DNA of 14,019 nucleotides, from positions 579 to 14,597 of the forward strand of contig DQBD01000216.1 in NCBI GenBank assembly GCA_003526065.1, read 5' to 3'. A program made the position numbers and the translations under genes. This stretch comes from Gammaproteobacteria bacterium (GTDB lineage: Bacteria > Pseudomonadota > Gammaproteobacteria > Immundisolibacterales > Immundisolibacteraceae). The notes under the pieces are model-generated. The model was not told the DNA's origin and did no database searches. It saw only the letters and a program-made list of their open reading frames with translations. Positions within the stretch are counted from its first letter, which is position 1. Each line of letters begins with the position of its first letter. Positions 1 through 6,222 of the stretch are shown here, piece by piece.

Positions 1-1002
1 AAACGTGCCCAGGCGCACGTTTTGCCCGCCACGCCCAATAGCAATCGACAACTGGTCTTCGGCGACCGCCACGTCCATGGCGTGCGTTTCCTCGTCCATG
101 GTGATCGACACCACCTTGGCCGGCGACAGCGCATTCAACACGAACTGCGCCGCGTTGGCATCGAACAAGACAATGTCTACGCGCTCACCCGCCAGCTCGT
201 TGGACACGGCCTGCACCCGCGTGCCGTGCATGCCGACACAGGCGCCGATCGGGTCGATGCGCGGGTCGAAGCTGCGCACGGCAATCTTGGCCCGCACGCC
301 AGGGTCACGGGCACACCCAACAACCTCGACGATGCTGTCGGCCACCTCCGGCACCTCGCGCCGGAACAGCTCGATCATCAGCTTGGGCGCCCGGCGGCTG
401 AGAAACAGCTGCGGACCCCGCTGCTCGATACGGGCATCGAGCAGCAGCGCGCACACCCGATCCCCGATGCGAATGTTCTCGCGCGGAATCATTTCCTCAC
501 GCGCCAGCAGCGCATCGACGTTGCCACCCAGGTCAACGATCAGGTTGCCGCGGTCCAGGCGCTTGACCTGCCCGACCAGCATCTGACCCAGGCGCGGCGT
601 GTACATCTCGACGATCTTCTCGCGCTCGGCATCACGCACCCGCTGCACGATCACCTGCTTGGCCATTTGCGATGCAATGCGCCCGAAAGGCACTGCCTGC
701 ATCGGCTCTTCCACCACATCGTCCAACGTCGCGTCGGGCCGCTCGCGCTGCGCCCGCGACAGGGTGATCTGCTGCTCGGGATCGAATTCGTCGGCGTCAT
801 CCGCCACCACGGTCCAGCGCCGGAATGCCTCGTAATTGCCACTGACACGGTCGATGGCCACACGAACATCCATGTGCTCGCCAGCCACCTTGCGCGTGGC
901 GGCTGCCAAGGCGGCTTCGATGGCCTCGAAAATAACCTCCTTGGAGACGCCTTTCTCATTGGAAACGACGTCAACGACCTGCAGGATTTCTTTAGTGTCC
1001 AT
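1..1002 (-). CDS. nusA: Transcription termination/antitermination factor NusA (N-terminal 334 residues, cut by window edge)
   Basis: NusA binds RNA polymerase and nascent RNA and governs pausing, intrinsic termination and antitermination. The gene reads leftward and leaves the window in the open frame, so about two thirds of a usual ~495-residue NusA is seen. Visible parts are the polymerase-binding N-terminal domain (about 1-125, starting MDTKEILQVV), the S1 domain (about 135-200, with GQVKRLDRGNLIVDLGG), KH1 (with GACVGMHGTRVQAV, a close match to the family's GACVGMRGSRVQAV) and the beginning of KH2 (AIGRGGQNVRL at the edge). The ATG at 1002-1000 lies inside the end of rimP (11-bp overlap), with GGAG 8 bases upstream, so translation is probably coupled to rimP. 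The rimP-nusA order is the conserved one; infB is expected next, outside the window. Identification is firm. The C-terminal acidic repeats cannot be assessed. Confidence 0.97.
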   Translation of the reverse strand, partial: MDTKEILQVVDVVSNEKGVSKEVIFEAIEAALAAATRKVAGEHMDVRVAIDRVSGNYEAFRRWTVVADDADEFDPEQQITLSRAQRERPDATLDDVVEEPMQAVPFGRIASQMAKQVIVQRVRDAEREKIVEMYTPRLGQMLVGQVKRLDRGNLIVDLGGNVDALLAREEMIPRENIRIGDRVCALLLDARIEQRGPQLFLSRRAPKLMIELFRREVPEVADSIVEVVGCARDPGVRAKIAVRSFDPRIDPIGACVGMHGTRVQAVSNELAGERVDIVLFDANAAQFVLNALSPAKVVSITMDEETHAMDVAVAEDQLSIAIGRGGQNVRLGTF

Positions 1003-1489
1003 CGCCCTTACTCCGCAGTTCCGCCGCCAGGTCCGGCACCAGGCGAGCCGCCCTGATTTCCACCAGCGGCACGCTCAGCCGCTGGCCATCCACTTCGATT
1101 TCGATCACGCCGTCGACCTCACCGCACAGGCGGCCGCGCAGGCGGCGCGCACCGTTCATAGGGCGGTGCAGCTGCACACGCACGTCACAGCCGATGAACC
1201 GTCGAAAATGGTCGGCTGTCACAAGCGGCCGGTCCAGCCCCGGGGAAGACACTTCCAGCGTGTACGCGCCCGGCAGCGGATCTTCCACGTCCAACACACC
1301 ACTCACGTACTGACTGACCTGCTGACAATCGTCCAGCGTGACACCCTTTGGTGTGTCTATGTACAGGCGCAGCACCGGCCTGCGGGTGGCCACATAGTCC
1401 ACCTGCACCAGTTCGTACCCCAGCTTTTCCAGCGCCGGCGCCAACATTTCGCGCAACCGCTCGCTCAAAGAGCCCGACAATTCGACCAC
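992..1489 (-). CDS. rimP: Ribosome maturation factor RimP
   Basis: RimP assists maturation of the 30S subunit in the cytoplasm. The hallmark EVSSPGLDRPL is at about residues 79-89, preceded by a YELVQVDY strand and VSGVLDVEDPL, as in E. coli RimP. The C-terminal SH3-like domain follows and ends in LVPDL. Length is 165 residues, against 150 in E. coli; the extra residues are a short charged tail. The start is uncertain. I chose GTG at 1489, which places the first residues where E. coli RimP begins. A TTG at 1480 with GGGTGG just upstream (giving MSGSLSERLREML) fits E. coli even better. The upstream ATG at 1519 adds an odd WPFFHFW stretch encoded by a hairpin with a U tail, so I rejected it. 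rimP is first in the rimP-nusA operon and has its own promoter-like TATAAT upstream. Confidence 0.95.
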   Translation of the reverse strand: MVELSGSLSERLREMLAPALEKLGYELVQVDYVATRRPVLRLYIDTPKGVTLDDCQQVSQYVSGVLDVEDPLPGAYTLEVSSPGLDRPLVTADHFRRFIGCDVRVQLHRPMNGARRLRGRLCGEVDGVIEIEVDGQRLSVPLVEIRAARLVPDLAAELRSKGDGH

Positions 1490-1498
1490 CCAAAAATG

Positions 1499-1517
1499 AA
1501 AAAAGGGCCAAAGGCCC
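1499..1517 (-). terminator. Terminator-like hairpin in the rimP leader (possible attenuator)
   Basis: On the minus strand GGGCC-TTT-GGCCC is followed immediately by six T residues. This is a 5-bp all-GC stem with a 3-base loop and a U tail, the shape of a small intrinsic terminator. It lies between the TATAAT box at 1552-1547 and the GTG at 1489, so a transcript starting near 1540 would meet it after roughly 40 bases. The short stem suggests partial rather than complete termination. Since NusA stimulates intrinsic termination and is encoded in the same operon, feedback is a reasonable inference. It could also simply end a transcript coming from further upstream. Confidence 0.5.
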
Positions 1518-1546
1518 ATTCATTAACCGCTGAACAGAGACCGGCC

Positions 1547-1552
1547 ATTATA
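1547..1552 (-). promoter_or_regulatory. -10 box (TATAAT) of the rimP-nusA promoter
   Basis: The minus strand reads a perfect TATAAT here, about 58 bases before the GTG of rimP and in an otherwise GC-rich gap, so it stands out. The best -35 match is weak: CTGTCT at 1576-1571, spacing 18, three of six consensus positions. There is no extended TG motif. Transcription would start near 1540. Confidence 0.55.
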
Positions 1553-1824
1553 GCGGCGCACGTCGTGAAAAGACAGTGCGCGACCAAGACGCAGCCGCCG
1601 TGCCCGGTCCCGGGATCGGGCCGCAAAAACAGCCGAGGGCGCTTCCCAGCGCCGCTCCCGACGCCGCCGCACGTACGCAACGTCATGGCAGGCTGGCCAG
1701 CCGTCGCACTGTGGCACACTCACCCACCCGCGTGTGCGCCCGCCGCGCAAACGGCGCCGGCATTGCACGCGGCATCTTTGAAATCAAGAGATCCAACCGC
1801 AACCCCCCGAAACTGGAGACTCCG

Positions 1825-2133
1825 ATGATTCGACACATGGTATTGGTCAAGCTGAAGCCCGACTCGGATGCGGCGGCGCAGGCGCTGTTCGCGCGCTTCC
1901 GCGAGATGGTCGGCACCTTCGACGGCATGATGACCTTCAGCGGCGGCCCGTACTCCAGCCCGGAAGGCATCAACCGCGGCTTCAACTACGGCTTCTCGAT
2001 GGATTTCCGCGATGCCGCCGCGCGCGACCGCTACCTGCCGTCGCCCGAGCACGTTGCCATCGCCCAGGACATCGGCCCGCTGCTGGACGGCAGCTTCGAC
2101 GACTGCGTGGTGGCATTCGACTACGAATGCTGA
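1825..2133 (+). CDS. Dabb (stress-responsive alpha/beta barrel) family protein
   Basis: This is a 102-residue protein matching the Dabb domain (stress-responsive A/B barrel, a dimeric ferredoxin-like fold) along its whole length. It starts MIRHMVLVKLK, the typical first strand, has the central GGPYSSPEGINRGFNYGFSMDF region and ends with the RDRYLPSPEHVAIAQ helix and a final VVAFDYE strand. Members are small cytoplasmic proteins of mostly unknown function; a few are enzymes such as plant olivetolic acid cyclase, so no reaction can be assigned. The ATG at 1825 has GGAG 6 bases upstream (1815-1818). The frame is open further upstream, but that part has no family similarity and lies in the divergent promoter region. 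The gene is monocistronic and ends before a strong hairpin. Confidence 0.88.
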   Translation: MIRHMVLVKLKPDSDAAAQALFARFREMVGTFDGMMTFSGGPYSSPEGINRGFNYGFSMDFRDAAARDRYLPSPEHVAIAQDIGPLLDGSFDDCVVAFDYEC

Positions 2134-2174
2134 ATCCGCGGCCGGGACGCGCCCTGTTGTAGCGCCCCACCCTC

Positions 2175-2217
2175 ACGGACAGCCGCAGCCGGTTCCGCCC
2201 GGCTGCGGCTGTGCCGT
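2175..2217. terminator. Long perfect hairpin between convergent Dabb gene and epmA
   Basis: A 14-bp perfect inverted repeat (ACAGCCGCAGCCGG / CCGGCTGCGGCTGT, 2179-2192 and 2199-2212) encloses a 6-base loop. It extends by four more pairs (2175-2178 with 2214-2217) past one bulged G. It lies between the stop codons of two converging genes, as expected of a bidirectional transcription barrier. Neither side has a run of T, so it may act with Rho or as a 3'-end stabiliser rather than as a classical intrinsic terminator. Confidence 0.6.
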
Positions 2218-2230
2218 CATGGAATGAGAT

Positions 2231-3184
2231 TCACGCCTGCAGCGCCGCGATGTCGTCGAGGTCGAGAGCCAGCATCAGCAGGCGGTCGAGACCCAGAGCG
2301 ACGCCAGCACACGCCGGCAATCCATGACCCAGTGCCGCCAACAGGCCCTCGTCCAAGGGCACCTCAGGCAAGCCCAGCACCCGCCGCGCGAGATTGTCGG
2401 CCTCGAACCGTCGTCGTTGTTCAACGGCGTCTGCCAACTCGGTGAACCCGTTGGCCAGCTCGATCCCGTCGACGTATAACTCGAATCGCTCTGCCAGCGC
2501 CGGCTGATCCGGCCGCAAGCGTGCCAGTGCCGCCTGACTGGCCGGGTAGTCGTAGACGAACACCGCCCCCAGCGGCGCAATGGCCGGTTCCACCCGACGC
2601 GTCAGCAGAATGTCGAGCGCCGCATCCCGGCCGGCGTCGCGCAGCGCTTCCGACGGCTCGATGCCCGCGGCGGCAACCCGCTGCCACAGAACCTGGTCAC
2701 TGTCCGCCAGCGGATCGACGGCGGCGTGACGCTGGAACAGCTCCCGATAGCTGAAAGCCCGTGCCGGCGGTCGCTGCAACAGCCCACAGACCAGGGACTG
2801 CACCTCGTCCATCAGCGCCCGGTAATCGAAGCCGACCCGGTACCACTCCACCAGTGTGAACTCGGTGCGATGCCGGGCGCCCTGCTCGCCGGCGCGAAAC
2901 GCCTTGCATATCTGGTAGATGCTACCGCTGCCGGCCGCCAGCAGGCGCTTCATGGCGTACTCCGGCGACGGCTGCAGATACCGGCGACCGCTGCCGGGCA
3001 CGGCCACGTCCAGACACTGCTGCTGCGGGTCGCTGCTCGGCGCCGGACCGAGCAGCGGCGTGTCCACCTCGAGCACCCCGCGCTCGACAAAAAAGGCGCG
3101 AATCTGCGCCAGCAGCGCGGCGCGCCGGCGCAGCGTCTCGACACTGGCCGCCGGACGCCAGCGGTCCGCCGCGGCCGTGTCCAC
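2231..3184 (-). CDS. epmA: EF-P--(R)-beta-lysine ligase EpmA (PoxA/GenX/YjeA)
   Basis: EpmA is a truncated class II lysyl-tRNA synthetase paralogue that uses ATP to attach (R)-beta-lysine to Lys34 of EF-P instead of charging tRNA. The 317 residues (E. coli 325) comprise only the catalytic domain, with no anticodon-binding domain. Motif 2 is FRAGEQGARHRTEFTLVEWYR-like at about 96-116. The family-typical ELANGFTELAD is at about 242-252, and motif 3, GVALGLDRLLML, is at about 294-305. The start is a GTG at 3184, 6 bases after the efp stop, with AAGGAG within the end of efp, so the two are translationally coupled. In E. coli epmA is unlinked to efp; here ligase and target are one operon. Function is assigned with high confidence from the motifs and neighbours. 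Confidence 0.96.
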   Translation of the reverse strand: MDTAAADRWRPAASVETLRRRAALLAQIRAFFVERGVLEVDTPLLGPAPSSDPQQQCLDVAVPGSGRRYLQPSPEYAMKRLLAAGSGSIYQICKAFRAGEQGARHRTEFTLVEWYRVGFDYRALMDEVQSLVCGLLQRPPARAFSYRELFQRHAAVDPLADSDQVLWQRVAAAGIEPSEALRDAGRDAALDILLTRRVEPAIAPLGAVFVYDYPASQAALARLRPDQPALAERFELYVDGIELANGFTELADAVEQRRRFEADNLARRVLGLPEVPLDEGLLAALGHGLPACAGVALGLDRLLMLALDLDDIAALQA

Positions 3185-3190
3185 GTGCGC

Positions 3191-3760
3191 TTACTCCTTC
3201 ACGCGCGAGATGTAGTCGCCGGTACGGGTGTCCACACGCAGCATGTCGTCGATCTCGATGAACAGCGGCACCTTGACCGTGGCGCCGCTCTCCAGCGTCG
3301 CCAGCTTGGTGGCGCCGCTGCTGGTGTCGCCGCGCACCGCCGGTTCGGTATAGGTCACCCGCATCACCACATGGTTCGGCGGCGACACGGCAATGGGATC
3401 ACCGTTCCACAGGGTGATCGTGCAGGTATCCTGCTCCTTGAGCCACTGTGCCTTGTCACCGATGGCGCTGACCCCGGCGTGCACCTGCTCGAACGAGGTC
3501 GGGTTCATGAAACACCAGGACTCGCCATCGTTGTACAGGTACTGCATTTCGGTATCGACGACGTCGGCGGCCTCGATCGACTCGCCGGACTTGAACGTGC
3601 GCTCCCACACCCGGCCGCTCATCAGGTTGCGCAGGCGCACGCGGTTGAAGGCCTGGCCCTTGCCCGGCTTGACGAACTCGTTTTCGATGATTTCGCACGG
3701 ATCCCCGTCGAGCATCACCTTGAGCCCGGCACGAAATTCGTTGGTGCTGTAAGACGCCAT
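3191..3760 (-). CDS. efp: Translation elongation factor P (EF-P)
   Basis: EF-P binds between the ribosomal P and E sites and relieves stalling at consecutive prolines. The 189 residues (E. coli 188) contain the N-terminal KOW-like domain with the loop [10 protein letters not shown], whose Lys34 is the residue that EpmA modifies. Two OB domains follow, ending in the conserved [14 protein letters not shown]. The start is the ATG at 3760 with GAGGAAA about 5 bases upstream; it gives exactly the family N-terminus ([19 protein letters not shown]). The open frame continues about 310 codons upstream, antisense to epmB, and is rejected. epmA follows after 6 bases. The loop and the neighbouring enzymes together indicate the beta-lysine type of EF-P, not the rhamnosylated (Arg32) type. 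Confidence 0.98.
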   Translation of the reverse strand: MASYSTNEFRAGLKVMLDGDPCEIIENEFVKPGKGQAFNRVRLRNLMSGRVWERTFKSGESIEAADVVDTEMQYLYNDGESWCFMNPTSFEQVHAGVSAIGDKAQWLKEQDTCTITLWNGDPIAVSPPNHVVMRVTYTEPAVRGDTSSGATKLATLESGATVKVPLFIEIDDMLRVDTRTGDYISRVKE

Positions 3761-3796
3761 AATTTCCTCATTCAGAACGTCATCGAGAATCTGTGA
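3758..3796. promoter_or_regulatory. Divergent efp / epmB control region
   Basis: Only 36 bp separate the start codons of efp (minus) and epmB (plus). There is no room for two separate promoters, so at least one must reach into the opposite gene. On the plus strand CATAAT at 3758-3763 matches the -10 consensus at five of six positions and overlaps the efp start codon. No convincing -35 is found (TTCGTT at 3737-3742, spacing 15, is poor). I find no good minus-strand match. The region is proposed from layout; the -10 is tentative. Confidence 0.3.
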
Positions 3797-4804
3797 ATGT
3801 CGAATTCCGCCGCGGCCGAGCGCCCCACCGTGACGTGGCAGCAGCTGCTGGCCGATGCCGTCAGCGATCCGGCCGACCTGTTGCAGCGCCTTGGCCTGCC
3901 GGCCGCACTGCTGCCGGCGGCGCGCCGCGCCGCCGCCCTGTTTCCGCTGCGCGTGCCCCTGCCATACCTGGCTCGGATGCGGCCGAACGACCCGGACGAC
4001 CCGCTGCTGCGGCAAGTGCTGCCGCTGGATGCCGAGTGCAACCGGCACACCGGCTACAGCACCGATCCGCTGGCGGAGTCGGCCGTACAACCGGTACCGG
4101 GATTGCTCAAAAAATACCACGGCCGGGCACTGTTGATCGCCACCGGGGCCTGCGCGGTGCACTGTCGCTACTGTTTCCGGCGTCATTTCCCGTACGCGGA
4201 CGCACACACCGGCGGGTCGCGACTGGGCCCGGCACTGGCGGCCATCGCCGCCGACCCGAGCATCGGCGAGGTGATCCTGAGCGGCGGCGACCCGCTGACC
4301 TTGAGCGACCGGCGCCTGGCCGAGCTGGCACGGCACCTGGCCGACATCGACCACGTCCACACCCTGCGCATCCACAGCCGCCTGCCGGTGGTACTGCCGC
4401 AACGCGTGGATGGCGAGCTGCTGGCCTGGCTGCGGCGCCTGCCGCTGCGCACGGTGCTGGTGCTGCACAGCAACCATCCAGCCGAGCTGGACGACGCGGT
4501 ACGCGCCGCGCTGGCGGCGCTGGCAGCGGCGGGCGTGACCCTGCTCAACCAGGCGGTGCTCTTGCGTGGGGTGAACGACGACGCCGACACCCTGGCCGCC
4601 CTCAGCACGGCGCTGCACGCCGCGGGCGCCCTGCCGTACTACCTGCACCTGCTCGACCGGGTGCAGGGCGCAGCCCATTTCGACGTACCACAAAGCCGTG
4701 GCGAAGCCCTGATCGCCGGCTTGCGCGGGCGCCTGCCCGGCTATCTGGTACCCCGCCTGGTGCGCGAGACACCGGGCGCCGACAGCAAGACCGTCATTAC
4801 CTGA
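3797..4804 (+). CDS. epmB: EF-P beta-lysylation protein EpmB (lysine 2,3-aminomutase, YjeK)
   Basis: EpmB is a radical-SAM, PLP-dependent aminomutase that converts (S)-alpha-lysine into (R)-beta-lysine, the substrate of EpmA. At 335 residues it is close to the E. coli length and aligns throughout. Landmarks are [13 protein letters not shown] (about 64-76), the CxxxCxxC cluster motif CAVHCRYC at C119/C123/C126 followed by [14 protein letters not shown] (about 162-167), [40 protein letters not shown] and a C-terminal DSKT whose Lys331 should hold PLP. The short form without a long C-terminal extension is typical of EpmB rather than clostridial aminomutases. The ATG at 3797 fits the family start; the ribosome site is weak (GAGA about 9 bases upstream). 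It is divergent from efp-epmA and completes the pathway except for EpmC, the EF-P hydroxylase, which is not in this window. Confidence 0.96.
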   Translation: MSNSAAAERPTVTWQQLLADAVSDPADLLQRLGLPAALLPAARRAAALFPLRVPLPYLARMRPNDPDDPLLRQVLPLDAECNRHTGYSTDPLAESAVQPVPGLLKKYHGRALLIATGACAVHCRYCFRRHFPYADAHTGGSRLGPALAAIAADPSIGEVILSGGDPLTLSDRRLAELARHLADIDHVHTLRIHSRLPVVLPQRVDGELLAWLRRLPLRTVLVLHSNHPAELDDAVRAALAALAAAGVTLLNQAVLLRGVNDDADTLAALSTALHAAGALPYYLHLLDRVQGAAHFDVPQSRGEALIAGLRGRLPGYLVPRLVRETPGADSKTVIT

Positions 4805-4826
4805 CCCTGCGCTGCGCGCAAGGGTC
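4803..4826. terminator. Hairpin between convergent epmB and Nudix gene
   Basis: GACCCT pairs with AGGGTC, and past one bulged A, GCGC pairs with GCGC around a TGC loop. The structure starts within the epmB stop codon and ends 2 bases before the stop of the converging Nudix gene. All 24 bp of the gap are used for it. There is no T run on either strand, so efficient intrinsic termination is doubtful. Confidence 0.45.
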
Positions 4827-4828
4827 CG

Positions 4829-5251
4829 TCAGACCGGCTGACACTGGGCGCGGGCCTGCCGCAACACCTGCCGCAGGCCCGCCGTCAGCGGCACGTCGTC
4901 CAGTTGTGTCTCGTGCAGCCAGCGGGCATCGGCGGCGTCATCGCCGGCGATGGGCTGCGCATGATCGCCACGCGGCACGGCCACGAAATCGAGAATCACG
5001 TAGTGATGGGCGTCGTCCATGCGCTCGATCCAGGTCACCAGCGGACCGAGTTCGACGTCGATGCCGGTTTCCTCGCGCACTTCGCGCCGGCAGGCGGCGG
5101 CCACCGACTCGCCCCACTCCACCTTGCCACCGGGCACCGACCACTGGCCCTGTGCCGGCGGGCGGCCACGCTGCACCAACAACACCCGGCCGGCCGCATC
5201 GAACACGAACACCCCGACCGCCAGCTGCGGGCGCCTGGTGTCTTCACGCAT
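4829..5251 (-). CDS. Nudix (MutT-type) hydrolase
   Basis: Nudix enzymes hydrolyse nucleoside diphosphates linked to another moiety (ADP-ribose, oxidised dNTPs, NADH and others) in the cytoplasm. The 140-residue protein has a complete Nudix box, GX5EX7REVXEEXGI, at about residues 42-64 (Gly42, Glu48, Arg56, Glu57, Glu60, Glu61, Gly63), with the preceding QWSVPGGK typical of the fold. Substrate cannot be read from sequence. The ATG at 5251 lies 2 bp after the stop of the macro-domain gene, so the two are probably co-translated. That neighbour makes ADP-ribose a plausible substrate, but this is inference; a general MutT-like dNTP cleaner is the alternative. It is the last gene of the long minus-strand run. 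The longer open frame upstream is only the antiparallel-frame shadow of the macro gene. Confidence 0.93.
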   Translation of the reverse strand: MREDTRRPQLAVGVFVFDAAGRVLLVQRGRPPAQGQWSVPGGKVEWGESVAAACRREVREETGIDVELGPLVTWIERMDDAHHYVILDFVAVPRGDHAQPIAGDDAADARWLHETQLDDVPLTAGLRQVLRQARAQCQPV

Positions 5252-5253
5252 CG

Positions 5254-5781
5254 TCACGCATTCGGGCCGGCCAGTTCCTGCCGGTAGAGCGCCAGCGCGT
5301 CGGAACTGAAGCAGACAAACAGCACCTGTTCGATGCCCGGCGCGTTCGGCAGCGTTTGGCGCACCGTGGCCACGGCGATCCGGACCGCCCGCGGCAGCGG
5401 AAAACCGTACACGCCGGTGCTGATAGCAGGAAAGGCGATGCGGCGCGCCCCATGCTCCGCTGCCACCTGCAGGCTGCGCCGATAACAACTGGCCAACTGG
5501 TCGTCCTCCCCCGACGCCCCCCCGTGCCAAACGGGCCCGACCGTATGGATCACGTAGCGTGCAGGCAACCGGTAGCCGTCTGTGAGCTTGGCGTCCCCGG
5601 TCGCACACCCACCCAGAGTCCGGCACGCCTCGAGCAACTGCGGACCGGCTGCGCGGTGAATGGCGCCGTCCACGCCCCCGCCACCGAGCAGCGACCGGTT
5701 GGCGGCATTCACGATGGCATCCACGGCCAGCCGGGTAATGTCCCCCTCGAGCGCCCTCAGCGCAGGCACCGGCGGCGGCAT
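5254..5781 (-). CDS. Macro-domain protein, O-acetyl-ADP-ribose deacetylase type (YmdB-like)
   Basis: Macro domains bind ADP-ribose; the YmdB/MacroD branch hydrolyses O-acetyl-ADP-ribose and removes ADP-ribose from acidic residues. The 175 residues (E. coli YmdB 177) align end to end: [17 protein letters not shown] (about 12-28), [14 protein letters not shown] (about 33-46), [10 protein letters not shown] and [12 protein letters not shown] (about 117-128, the phosphate loop). Catalytic Asn28 and Asp38 correspond to E. coli Asn25 and Asp35, so it should be active. The ATG at 5781 has AAGGG and GAGGGG upstream and starts 13 bp after the DksA-like gene. The frame is open further upstream inside that gene, but without domain similarity. 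It overlaps nothing and is followed after 2 bp by a Nudix hydrolase. Confidence 0.94.
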   Translation of the reverse strand: MPPPVPALRALEGDITRLAVDAIVNAANRSLLGGGGVDGAIHRAAGPQLLEACRTLGGCATGDAKLTDGYRLPARYVIHTVGPVWHGGASGEDDQLASCYRRSLQVAAEHGARRIAFPAISTGVYGFPLPRAVRIAVATVRQTLPNAPGIEQVLFVCFSSDALALYRQELAGPNA

Positions 5782-5794
5782 CGACCCTTGCCCC

Positions 5795-6181
5795 TCAGAG
5801 CGTCGGAGCGTGACGCCCCTGCTCCACCAGGGTTTGACACTGAATGCAGCGAGGCACGGCGGGATCGACCTGCAGGCGGGCCAGCCCGATCGGAGCCCGA
5901 CAGGCGCGGCATAGACCGTAGCGACCACCGGCGATCGCCTCCAGCGCCGCCTCGACCTGACGGATGCGCATGACGTGCCGGTCGATGCCCGCAATCTCCA
6001 GGTCCCCGAGCAGGTCCGCCACCGCCTCGTCACCGCGATCGTGAACCTGTCCGGCCAGTTCAACATGGCGGGCCTCGGCACTGCGGGCCAGTTCGCCTGC
6101 CAGCTCCTGGCGCAGGGCGGCATGTTCCTCGCTCAACCGGACGCGCAGGCGCTCGATGTCGGCCGCCGTTAACTTGCTCAT
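5795..6181 (-). CDS. DksA/TraR family C4 zinc-finger protein
   Basis: This is a 128-residue member of the DksA/TraR family, shorter than E. coli DksA (151). An N-terminal coiled coil (about 2-80, rich in Leu, Glu, Arg) has DRGDEA at its tip (Asp48, Asp51, Ala53). This keeps the DxxDxA pattern that DksA inserts into the RNA polymerase secondary channel. The C-terminal zinc finger has all four cysteines, C91-x2-C94-x17-C112-x2-C115. It may therefore modulate transcription as DksA does, but such short paralogues are poorly studied and it is probably not the main DksA. The ATG at 6181 has GAGGAG about 8 bases upstream. A TTG at 6226 overlapping the moaB stop would add 15 residues without similarity and is less likely. 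It sits 41 bp after moaB and 13 bp before the macro gene. Confidence 0.9.
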   Translation of the reverse strand: MSKLTAADIERLRVRLSEEHAALRQELAGELARSAEARHVELAGQVHDRGDEAVADLLGDLEIAGIDRHVMRIRQVEAALEAIAGGRYGLCRACRAPIGLARLQVDPAVPRCIQCQTLVEQGRHAPTL

Positions 6182-6222
6182 TGCCGTCTCCTCGCAGGCC
6201 CCGAAAACCGGACGCCGCTGGC

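Larger units (their letters stand above)
1490..1824. other. Intergenic region between divergent rimP and the Dabb gene
   Basis: This 335-bp stretch has no convincing gene on either strand. It holds the rimP -10 box and leader hairpin at its left end. It also holds an imperfect stem-loop at 1635-1657 (6-bp stem GGCGCT/AGCGCC, loop TCCC, extended by three pairs past a bulge) and a 12-bp palindrome GGCTGGCCAGCC at 1691-1702 that could be a protein-binding site. No tRNA is seen, although many gammaproteobacteria have a tRNA just before rimP. A plus-strand promoter for the Dabb gene must lie here, but I find no good match to consensus; TTGCAC near 1765 has no matching -10. Confidence 0.6.

Noticed and set aside
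1533..1820. Small open frames in the rimP/Dabb gap (both strands)
   Set aside because: Arg/Pro/Ala-rich composition, no ribosome sites and no similarity; one contains the rimP promoter.
1490..1824. tRNA gene upstream of rimP (metY-like)
   Set aside because: Searched by eye for the GGTTCGAATCC-type T-arm and acceptor pairing on both strands; none present.
2231..3184. Lysyl-tRNA synthetase fragment instead of EpmA
   Set aside because: The protein is complete as a stand-alone catalytic domain with EpmA-type motifs, and it neighbours efp and epmB; it is not a truncated LysRS pseudogene.
3761..4693. N-terminal extension of EF-P to 500 residues
   Set aside because: The extension is antisense to epmB, Gln/Arg/Val-rich and without domain; the ATG at 3760 with GAGG gives the exact family N-terminus.
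3793..5973. Plus-strand open frame of 726 codons across epmB, the Nudix gene and the macro gene
   Set aside because: It is very rich in Arg, Pro and Ala, is out of frame with epmB and crosses three well-supported genes on both strands; it is a GC artefact.
5782..6123. N-terminal extension of the macro protein overlapping the DksA-like gene
   Set aside because: No similarity to any known macro-linked domain; the internal ATG at 5781 gives the usual YmdB length.
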